Under the pieces are notes generated by a model, which saw only the letters and a list, made by a program, of their open reading frames with translations, had not been told where the DNA came from and did no database searches. From the NCBI GenBank assembly GCA_041690635.1, contig JAWLGZ010000005.1, forward strand, positions 310,001-374,000: a DNA stretch of 64,000 bases, read 5' to 3'. Shown here in pieces: positions 41,033-47,796 of this stretch. Positions within the stretch are counted from its first letter, which is position 1. Each line of letters opens with the position of its first letter. The position numbers and the translations under genes were made by a program. The stretch is from JAWLGZ01 sp041690635. GTDB lineage: Bacteria; Pseudomonadota; Gammaproteobacteria; Thiohalomonadales; Thiohalomonadaceae.

Positions 41033-43524
41033 ACGCCCGCCAGGCGGAGCTGCTGCACGAGCGCTTCCAGAGCTTCTGGCAGTCGCCGACCGGCTGGCGC
41101 GGGGCGACGGCGGTGAACCACACCACCATCGGCCGGCGCTATCTCGTCACCGGTTTCACCTTCTTCATCATCGGCGGCCTGCTGGCGATGGCCATCCGGG
41201 CGCAGCTGGCGTGGTTCGACAACACCGACCTGGACCACGCCACCTACAACCAGTTCGTCACCATGCACGGCACCACGATGATGTTCCTGTTCGCGGTGCC
41301 GATCCTGGAGGGGCTGGCGATCTATCTCGTCCCGAAGATGATCGGCGCCCGCGACCTGCCGTTTCCGCGCCTGAGCGCGTTCGGCTACTTCTGTTACCTG
41401 TTCGGCGGCATCTTCCTCTACACCAGCTTCCTGTTCGGCGCCGCGCCGGACGGCGGCTGGTTCATGTACCCGCCGCTCACCACCCGCGACTTCTCGCCCG
41501 GTGCCGGCGCCGACTTCTGGCTGCTGGGGGTCACCTTCATCGAGGTCGCGGCCCTGGCGGCGGCGGTCGAGGTCATCGTGTCGATTCTGAAGACCCGGGC
41601 GCCCGGCATGACGCTGGCGCGTATGCCGCTGTTCGCCTGGTACATGCTGGTCACCTCTTTCATGATCCTGCTCGGTTTTCCTCCGCTCATCCTCGGCAGC
41701 GTGCTGCTGGAGATCGAGCGCAGCTTCGGCTTCGTCTTTTTCGATACGTCGCGCGGCGGCGACCCGCTGCTGTGGCAGCACCTGTTCTGGCTGTTCGGCC
41801 ACCCGGAGGTGTACATCATCTTCCTGCCGGCCGCCGGGGTGGTGACCATGGTGGTGGAGACCTTCTCGCGCCGGCCACTGGTGGGCTACGGCTGGGTGGT
41901 GGCGGCGGTGATCGCCACCGGTTTCCTCAGCTTCGGTCTGTGGGTCCACCATATGTTCGCCACCGGCATTCCGCGGCTGTCGCTCAGCTTTTTCTCCGCC
42001 GCCAGCATGGCGGTGGCGATCCCGAGCGGGATCCAGGTGTTTTGCTGGATCGCGACGCTCTGGGCCGGTCGCCCGGTGCTCTCGCTGCCGCTGCTCTATG
42101 TGTTCGGCATGCTGTTCATCTTCGTGCTCGGCGGGCTGACCGGGGTGATGGTGGCGCTGGTGCCGTTCGACTGGCAGGTGCACGACAGCCACTTCGTGGT
42201 GGCCCACCTCCACTACGTGCTGATCGGCGGGATGATGTTTCCGCTGTTCGCGGGCATCTACTACTGGCTGCCACTCTTCATCGGTCGGCGCGCCTCCGAC
42301 ACCTTGGGCCGGATCGGTTTCTATACCCTGTTCGCCGGCTTCAACATCACCTTTCTGCCGATGCACCTGACCGGCATGCTCGGCATGCCGCGACGGGTCT
42401 ACACCTACGCGGAGGGGTTCGGCTGGGAGTGGCTCAATCTGCTCTCCACCGTCGGCAGCTTCGTCATGACCATCGGCGTGGCGCTGTTCCTGACCGACCT
42501 CTATCTGCACGCCCGCTACGGCGCCGCCGGCGGACGCAACCCCTGGGGGGCCGCCTCCCTGGAGTGGGGCATGCGGTTGCCGGCCCCCGCCTTCAACTTT
42601 GTCAGCATCCCGCCGGTCGGGGGACGCCACCCGCTGTGGGAGCGGCCCGAACTGGCGGGCGAGAGCGCGGAGGGACGCCATTTTCTCGGCGACCCCTCTT
42701 CCGGCTACCGCGAGACGCTGGGCACCACCCTGGACGGGGCCGAGCCGGAACAGGTGATCCGGCTGCCGAAGCCGAGCTGGCTGCCGTTCTGGAGCGCGGC
42801 GGCCGGTGCCTTGCCGCTGATCGGCGTCCTGACCCAACTCTACTGGCTTGCCGTGACGGGTCTCGTTGCCTTGGTCGTGCTGCTGCTTGTATGGGCCGCC
42901 GCGCCCGCCTATGGCGGGGCACCGGCCCGAATCGAGGCCTCGCCCGGCCTTCGGTTGCCCAACCAGGCGGAGAGCGGGCAGGGGCCGGGGCTGTGGGGTT
43001 CGGGGCTGACGCTGTTGGGCAGCTCCGCGATCTTCGCCTCGCTGCTGTTCGCCTACGCTTTCCTCTGGACCGTCTCACCGGCCTGGCCGGCTTCGGGGTA
43101 CGCGGGCAGCACCGGAGGAGAGGCGTTTGCCGGTGCACTGCTGCTGGCGGGCGCCGCCCTCGGCGTGTATCTGGCCGGGACGGCACTCCGCAAGGGGAGG
43201 GCGGTACAGTTTCGCGTGGCGGTGGCGGTTGCCTGTGTTCTGGCGGTGATCTTTCTGCTGGTCACCGGTGACTGGCTAGCGGGTCTGCCGCCGCGGGGAA
43301 CGCACGCCTACAGCTCTCTGCTCCATGTCCTCTACGGCTATCAACTGCTGCACTTTGCCGTGGCGCTGATGATGGGTGGGTTCGTGGTGTGGCGCTCCCG
43401 CATCGGGCTGATCGATGCCGCACGCACTCTCGAGCCGGCGGTCGCCGCTCTGTGGTGGTACTACGCGGTGGCGGTCGGTTTCGTGGTGCTGGTAGTGTTT
43501 TTCCTGCTGCCGCGCCTGCTGTAA
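41029..43524 (+). CDS. ctaD: Fused cytochrome c oxidase subunits I and III
   Basis: An 831-residue protein. Residues 1-560 are subunit I, with heme a ligand His in TMHGTTMMFLF, the CuB site GHPEVYIIFLP, HHMFATG and HSHFVVAHLHYVLIGGM. After a hydrophilic linker, residues about 640-831 give five helices of a subunit III-like domain (SSAIFASLLFAYAFLW; LHVLYGYQLLHFAVAL; WWYYAVAVGFVVLVVFF). The best start is TTG at 41029, overlapping the coxB stop (TTGA) with GGAG eight bases upstream. It pumps protons while reducing oxygen. Confidence 0.93.
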   Translation: MNARQAELLHERFQSFWQSPTGWRGATAVNHTTIGRRYLVTGFTFFIIGGLLAMAIRAQLAWFDNTDLDHATYNQFVTMHGTTMMFLFAVPILEGLAIYLVPKMIGARDLPFPRLSAFGYFCYLFGGIFLYTSFLFGAAPDGGWFMYPPLTTRDFSPGAGADFWLLGVTFIEVAALAAAVEVIVSILKTRAPGMTLARMPLFAWYMLVTSFMILLGFPPLILGSVLLEIERSFGFVFFDTSRGGDPLLWQHLFWLFGHPEVYIIFLPAAGVVTMVVETFSRRPLVGYGWVVAAVIATGFLSFGLWVHHMFATGIPRLSLSFFSAASMAVAIPSGIQVFCWIATLWAGRPVLSLPLLYVFGMLFIFVLGGLTGVMVALVPFDWQVHDSHFVVAHLHYVLIGGMMFPLFAGIYYWLPLFIGRRASDTLGRIGFYTLFAGFNITFLPMHLTGMLGMPRRVYTYAEGFGWEWLNLLSTVGSFVMTIGVALFLTDLYLHARYGAAGGRNPWGAASLEWGMRLPAPAFNFVSIPPVGGRHPLWERPELAGESAEGRHFLGDPSSGYRETLGTTLDGAEPEQVIRLPKPSWLPFWSAAAGALPLIGVLTQLYWLAVTGLVALVVLLLVWAAAPAYGGAPARIEASPGLRLPNQAESGQGPGLWGSGLTLLGSSAIFASLLFAYAFLWTVSPAWPASGYAGSTGGEAFAGALLLAGAALGVYLAGTALRKGRAVQFRVAVAVACVLAVIFLLVTGDWLAGLPPRGTHAYSSLLHVLYGYQLLHFAVALMMGGFVVWRSRIGLIDAARTLEPAVAALWWYYAVAVGFVVLVVFFLLPRLL

Positions 43525-43639
43525 GCATCGCCTGTGGGAATTACGTTTTGTTCTGCGTAGGAGCCCGGCCCTCCGGGCGAATTCCGCGCCGTTCGTCCCC
43601 TCGGCGCCGCGTCCCGGTGTGTCTCACAGGAGGGGTGGC

Positions 43640-44119
43640 ATGAGTGAACCGCATCGCGAGATCCGCATCCCCAGCACGGCGGCCATCTACAACCACCCGC
43701 TGCATCCGATGCTGGTCACCTTCCCCATCGCTTTTCTGCTCGGCGCCCTGGCGACCGATCTCGCCTTCTGGTGGAGCGGTGATCCGTTCTGGGCACGTGC
43801 CTCCTTCTGGCTGATCGGCGGTGGGCTGGCCGGCGGTACGGCAGCCGCGTTCGCCGGCATCACCGACTTCCTGACCATCCCGAAGATCCGTGAGATGACC
43901 CGCGGCTGGGGCCACTTCCTCGCCGCCGTGGTGGTCATCTCCTTCGCCTCCGCCAACCTCATGCTGCGCTGGGAAGACCCGGGCGGGGCGGTCCTGCCGT
44001 GGGGCGTGCTGATGTCGGCCGCCACCGCCGTCATGCTCGCCGTCACCGGCTATCTGGGCGGCAAACTGGTGTTCCACGAACTGGTCGGCACCTACCTCCC
44101 CGAAGAGGAGGAGCCCTGA
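43640..44119 (+). CDS. DUF2231 membrane protein
   Basis: A 159-residue protein with four helices. The signature IYNHPLHPMLVTFPIAFLLG near the N-terminus identifies the DUF2231 family, whose His-Pro-Leu-His motif may bind metal or heme. Function is not established; members often sit near heme or copper proteins. CAGGAGGGG precedes the ATG. It follows the oxidase genes by 115 bases. Confidence 0.82.
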   Translation: MSEPHREIRIPSTAAIYNHPLHPMLVTFPIAFLLGALATDLAFWWSGDPFWARASFWLIGGGLAGGTAAAFAGITDFLTIPKIREMTRGWGHFLAAVVVISFASANLMLRWEDPGGAVLPWGVLMSAATAVMLAVTGYLGGKLVFHELVGTYLPEEEEP

Positions 44120-44124
44120 TCGAT

Positions 44125-44205
44125 TGATCACCACAGAGGAGCGGAGACACGGAGCACCGGCCATGCAGGATGCCGGTGAGCGCAGCGAACCACATTGGTC
44201 GAGGC
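44125..44205. repeat. Half copy of dispersed repeat beside a CACAGAGG element
   Basis: The stretch 44171-44204 matches 19295-19328 at 32 of 34 bases but lacks the complementary right half. It is directly preceded by ACCACAGAGGAGCGGAGACA, similar to arms of the palindrome at 11371-11440. Two repeat types are therefore juxtaposed between the DUF2231 gene and the convergent CopD-like gene. Confidence 0.65.
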
Positions 44206-44206
44206 T

Positions 44207-44617
44207 TCAGAACGGCTTGGCGACCGCCAGTGTGATGATGGGCAGCAGCAGCACCATCGGGATCAGCAGCGAGAGATCCCAGAACAGCGGGCCGTGGGTC
44301 GGCTGGTGTTTCTCGAGGAGCAGCAGGACCCGCCCGCAGAAGAGGTGAAAGAGAACGAGCGGCACCAGCAGCGCCAGCTTCACCGGCAGCCATCCCCCCT
44401 CGAAGCCGAAGAAGAGGAGAATCGTGCCGAGGAGTACGGCCAGCAGTGCGGCCGGTGTCATCCAGTGGAAGAAGATGCGCCGCTCCAGCAGCAGCGCATC
44501 GTCGCCGGTCCGGCCGCCCGCCTCGGCGTGGGCCCGGTAGAGGCGCGGCAGGTAGAGGGCGCCCGCCAGCCACAGGCTCACGAATCCGATGTGCAGCAGC
44601 TTGAGCAGCAGCTCCAT
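44207..44617 (-). CDS. CopD/HemJ-like membrane protein
   Basis: A 136-residue protein with four helices. The start LLLKLLHIGFVSLWLAGALYLPRLYRAHAE, including the His of KLLHIG and the RRIFFHWMTPAALLAVLLGTILL segment, resembles the CopD family and the protoporphyrinogen oxidase HemJ. A role in heme or copper supply to the nearby oxidase is plausible but not shown. It lies convergent to the DUF2231 gene. Confidence 0.7.
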   Translation of the reverse strand: MELLLKLLHIGFVSLWLAGALYLPRLYRAHAEAGGRTGDDALLLERRIFFHWMTPAALLAVLLGTILLFFGFEGGWLPVKLALLVPLVLFHLFCGRVLLLLEKHQPTHGPLFWDLSLLIPMVLLLPIITLAVAKPF

Positions 44618-44690
44618 GGCAGGCGCTCGTTCAAACCCACCTCAGCTTAGCCGATGGCGCCTGTCCCCAAGGGCTTGAAAAGAGCTTGAT

Positions 44691-44758
44691 CTCGCGGAGA
44701 CGCGGAGCACGCAAAGGAAAACCTGAACGTTTTCCTGCGTGCTTTGCGTCTTGGCGAG
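44691..44758. repeat. Imperfect palindromic repeat, CGCCAAGACGCAAAG family
   Basis: Two arms of about 30 bases, beginning CTCGCGGAGACGCGGAGC and ending GCTTTGCGTCTTGGCGAG, pair around a 6-base loop with a few mismatches. A related palindrome is at 56187-56256. It lies between the CopD-like gene and the end of mrpG, where it may stop transcription. Confidence 0.7.
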
Positions 44759-44783
44759 ATGAATCTCCTGTGTGCCCGGGAGG

Positions 44784-45113
44784 TTACTCCCGTGGCTCAT
44801 CGATCTCAGGCGGCGGGGCGATGGAGCGTATGCGCTGGTGGAGCGCTGCCTTGGCGAGCAGGTGGGCGCTCACCGGTGCGGTGATGAACAGGAACAGCGT
44901 GACCAGCAGTTCGTGCAGGCTGGGGCCGCCGGTTTGGGCGGAGAAGTAGATGGTGGAGGCGATCAGGGTGCCGCCGATGCCGAGGGTGGTGGCCTTGGTC
45001 GGTCCGTGCAGCCGGGTGAAGAAATCGGGCAGGCGCAGCAGCCCCCACGAGCCGATCAGTGCGAAGCTCGCCCCCACCACCAGGAAAAATGCCACCAGCA
45101 GTTCAATGATCAT
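44784..45113 (-). CDS. mrpG: Cation antiporter subunit MrpG/MnhG, operon 2
   Basis: A 109-residue, three-helix protein with GSWGLLRLPDFFTRLHGPTKATTLGIGGTL, the MnhG signature. It is the last gene of the canonical mrp operon. All upstream junctions overlap, but this start is 67 bases after the mrpF stop, and that gap is filled mostly by seven heptamer repeats. The C-terminus is charged (PPPEIDEPRE). Confidence 0.93.
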   Translation of the reverse strand: MIIELLVAFFLVVGASFALIGSWGLLRLPDFFTRLHGPTKATTLGIGGTLIASTIYFSAQTGGPSLHELLVTLFLFITAPVSAHLLAKAALHQRIRSIAPPPEIDEPRE

Positions 45114-45130
45114 TCAATCACCCTTTGGGC

Positions 45131-45179
45131 GGTAGTCGGTAGTCGGTAGTCGGTAGTCGGTAGTCGGTAGTCGGTAGCC
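45131..45179. repeat. Heptamer tandem repeat GGTAGTC, six perfect copies plus one variant
   Basis: Six uninterrupted copies of GGTAGTC (45131-45172) are followed by GGTAGCC (45173-45179). On the minus strand this sits between the mrpF stop (45181-45183) and the mrpG start (45113). A seven-base unit changes spacing and frame when copy number changes. It is noncoding here. Confidence 0.97.
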
Positions 45180-45180
45180 A

Positions 45181-45453
45181 CTACTCAATGATGTCCCCCC
45201 GCAACAGGTACTTGCAGAAGGCGGCGGTGCCGATGAAGCCCATCATCGCCAGCACCAGAGCCGACTCGAAATAGACGGCGCTGCCGAAATGGATTCCGAG
45301 CAGGACCAGCAGGGCGATGGTGTTGATGAACAGGGTGTCCAGGGCGAGGATGCGGTCCGGCTGGTCCGGTCCGCGCACCAGGCGCCAGAGGTTCAGCAGC
45401 GTCGCCAGGCTGATCATGACGAAGGCGATGTAGACGGCGGTTTGCAGGATCAT
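45181..45453 (-). CDS. mrpF: Cation antiporter subunit MrpF/MnhF, operon 2
   Basis: A 90-residue, three-helix protein. NLWRLVRGPDQPDRILALDTLFINTIALLVLLG contains the GPxxPDRxxALD motif of MrpF with the conserved Asp residues. The start overlaps the mrpE stop by four bases. Unlike the operon 1 homologue it keeps the canonical acidic motif. Confidence 0.94.
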   Translation of the reverse strand: MILQTAVYIAFVMISLATLLNLWRLVRGPDQPDRILALDTLFINTIALLVLLGIHFGSAVYFESALVLAMMGFIGTAAFCKYLLRGDIIE

Positions 45454-45935
45454 CCGAGGATCTCCTTCAGCGGGGCCTCGTAGCGCGACTTGATCTCGGC
45501 GCACAGCGCATCGGGATCCGGCGCATCCAGGCAGTGGATCAGCAGGGTGCGCCGGTCGGCGCTGACGTCGGCCGACACCGTGCCCGGTGTGAGCGAAACG
45601 GTGCTCGCCAGTACGGTGATGGCGAACTCGTCGGTCAGTTCGAGCGGCAGTTCGATGAAGGCGGGGCGCAGCCGGTGTGACCGAAATAGAATGAGATGCG
45701 CCACATGGAAGTTGGCGATCACGATGTCGCCAATCACCAGTAGCAGATAGCGGATGAGCCGCAGTGGCTGCCGCACCCGGGGCCGTTCCGGCCAGAAGGC
45801 GCTGGTGAAGCGGGGGATGACCACCGCCAGCAGCAGGCCGAACAGCACCTGGGCGACGCTGACGGTGTTGACCAGCAGCAGCCATACCACCAGCAGCGTG
45901 ACACTGAGCAGGGGATGGGGCAGCCAGCGACTCAT
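45450..45935 (-). CDS. mrpE: Cation antiporter subunit MrpE/MnhE, operon 2
   Basis: A 161-residue protein with two N-terminal helices and a cytoplasmic domain. The TVLASTVSLTPGTVSADVSADRRTLLIHCLD segment is the MnhE signature. It overlaps mrpD and mrpF by four bases each. Confidence 0.93.
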   Translation of the reverse strand: MSRWLPHPLLSVTLLVVWLLLVNTVSVAQVLFGLLLAVVIPRFTSAFWPERPRVRQPLRLIRYLLLVIGDIVIANFHVAHLILFRSHRLRPAFIELPLELTDEFAITVLASTVSLTPGTVSADVSADRRTLLIHCLDAPDPDALCAEIKSRYEAPLKEILG

Positions 45936-47464
45936 GGTGCACCTCCCACGGTTTCACGAACGGTTGCCGCCCCGAGCACCGCCTCCACATAGCGGTCCGG
46001 GTTGAGGACCTGGCCGGCGGTGGCTGCGGCCAGATCGGTCAGCGGGCCGCCGAAGATCACCAGCAGCGGGCTGCTGCCGATGAGTGCGGCGGCGGGCAGC
46101 AGGCGCAGGGCGGAGGGTGCCGCCTGGGGAGAGGGCGGCCCGCGCCAGAACAGGGTGATGCCGGCCCGGCTCAGTCCGATCAGCAGCATCGCGCTGGAGA
46201 TCAGGATCACCGTCCAGACCCACTGCACGGCAGGTTCCGGAAGGGCGGCGAGCAGGATAAGCAGCTTGCCGATGAGCCCGCTGAGCGGCGGCATGCCGAT
46301 CATGGCCATCGCCCCCAGCAGAAACAGTACCGAGAGCACGCCGGCACCCGCCGGGCGTTCCCGCGGCGTGATGCGGGCACCGACACGGCGGCCGTTGGCG
46401 ACCAGGTCGGCAAGGAGGAACAGTCCGCCGGTCACCAGGGTGGTGTGGACCAGGTAGTAGAGGGCGCCGCTGAGCCCCGCTTCGGTCATCAGGCCGATAC
46501 CGGCGAGGAGGGTGCCGACCGAGGCGATCACCAGGTAGGCGGTCATCCGCCGCAGGTCGTCGCTCGCCAGCACGCCGATGGTGCCCAGGGCGATGCTCGC
46601 CAGCGCCACCGGCAGCAGCCAGGGGTCGGCAAGCCCCGCCAGCGGGCCCGCCTCCACGCCGAACACCAGCGTGAAGACCCGGACGATCGCATAGGCGCCC
46701 ACCTTGGTCATGATGGCGAACAGGGCTGCCACCGGCGCGGCGGCGGCGCCGTAGGCGTGGGGCAGCCAGAAGTGGAGCGGCAGCAGGGCCGCCTTCAGTC
46801 CGAACACCGCCAGCAGCAGCAGTCCGCCGGCGGCGGCGATAGGCAGATCCTCCGCGGGCAGCGCACGCATCTGAACGGCGAGATCGGCCATGTTGAGGGT
46901 ACCGGTCACCGAGTAGAGCAGGCCGGCGGCGATGAGGAAGAAGGAGGAGCCGATCAGGTTCAGCACCACGTAGTGCAGCCCGGCACGGGTGCGCTCCGCC
47001 CCGCCCCCGTGGAGCAGCAGCCCGTAGGAGGCGAGCAGCAGGATCTCGAAGAAGACGAACAGGTTGAACAGGTCGCCGGTGAGAAAGGCGCCGTTCAGCC
47101 CCAGCAATTGGAACTGGAACAGGGCATGGAAGTTGTGCCCGTCACTGTCCGCCTCCTGGACGGCATAGGCCAGGGCGAACAGTGCGAGCAGGGCGGTGAG
47201 CACCAGCATCAGCGCGGACAGCCGATCCAGTACCAGCAGGATGCCGAAGGGGGCCGCCCAGTCACCGAGCAGGTAGACCCGTACCGCGTCGTCGCCGCTC
47301 ATCATCAGCAGCTGAATGGCGATCAAGGCCAGCAGCACCGCGGCGACACCGCTGATGGCGCGGCGAACCACCAGTGGCCAGCGGGCGAAGATGAGCAGCA
47401 GGGCGCCGGTCAGCAGCGGGATGGCGACCGGCAGGACCAGCAGGTGATCCGGCGACGGGATCAT
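45932..47464 (-). CDS. mrpD: Cation antiporter subunit MrpD/MnhD, operon 2
   Basis: A 510-residue NuoM/N-family subunit with about fourteen helices. Channel residues are seen in FVFFEILLLASYGLLLHG (Glu), GLKAALLPLHFWLPHAYGAAAAPVAALFAIMTKVGAYAIVR (Lys) and LSGLIGKLLIL (Lys). Length and order match the usual MrpD. It overlaps both neighbours by four bases. Confidence 0.95.
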   Translation of the reverse strand: MIPSPDHLLVLPVAIPLLTGALLLIFARWPLVVRRAISGVAAVLLALIAIQLLMMSGDDAVRVYLLGDWAAPFGILLVLDRLSALMLVLTALLALFALAYAVQEADSDGHNFHALFQFQLLGLNGAFLTGDLFNLFVFFEILLLASYGLLLHGGGAERTRAGLHYVVLNLIGSSFFLIAAGLLYSVTGTLNMADLAVQMRALPAEDLPIAAAGGLLLLAVFGLKAALLPLHFWLPHAYGAAAAPVAALFAIMTKVGAYAIVRVFTLVFGVEAGPLAGLADPWLLPVALASIALGTIGVLASDDLRRMTAYLVIASVGTLLAGIGLMTEAGLSGALYYLVHTTLVTGGLFLLADLVANGRRVGARITPRERPAGAGVLSVLFLLGAMAMIGMPPLSGLIGKLLILLAALPEPAVQWVWTVILISSAMLLIGLSRAGITLFWRGPPSPQAAPSALRLLPAAALIGSSPLLVIFGGPLTDLAAATAGQVLNPDRYVEAVLGAATVRETVGGAP

Positions 47465-47796
47465 CGCTCCTCCTCCCGCTCACCGCCGTCCACCCGATCG
47501 CTGCCCAGCTCACCGCGGGCGCGCAGCGCCAGCACCACCACGAAGGCGGTCATCGCGAAGCCGATGACGATGGCGGTCAGTACCAGCGCCTGGGGCAGCG
47601 GGTCGGTGTAGCTCTGGGTGGCGTAGATCAGCGGCGGCTCGTCGGTCTTGAGCCGGCCGGCCGCAAACAGGAACAGGTTGGTGGCGTAGGAGAACAGCAC
47701 CAGGCCGATGATCACCGGGAAGGTACGGGCGCGGAGCATCAGGTAGACGCCGCAGGCGACCAGCAGGCCGATGGCGAAGGCGACCAGCGCTTCCAT
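47461..47796 (-). CDS. mrpC: Cation antiporter subunit MrpC/MnhC, operon 2
   Basis: A 111-residue NuoK-like protein with three helices: a helix pair around LRARTFPVIIGLVLFSYATNLFLFAAG, then DPLPQALVLTAIVIGFAMTAFVVVLAL, the MnhC signature. The start at 47796 shares one base with the mrpA stop and has AGGAGGGCT-type ribosome-binding sequence upstream. Confidence 0.95.
   Translation of the reverse strand: MEALVAFAIGLLVACGVYLMLRARTFPVIIGLVLFSYATNLFLFAAGRLKTDEPPLIYATQSYTDPLPQALVLTAIVIGFAMTAFVVVLALRARGELGSDRVDGGEREEER

Noticed and set aside
45131..45179. CRISPR array
   Set aside because: The repeats are contiguous 7-mers without spacers and no cas gene is present.
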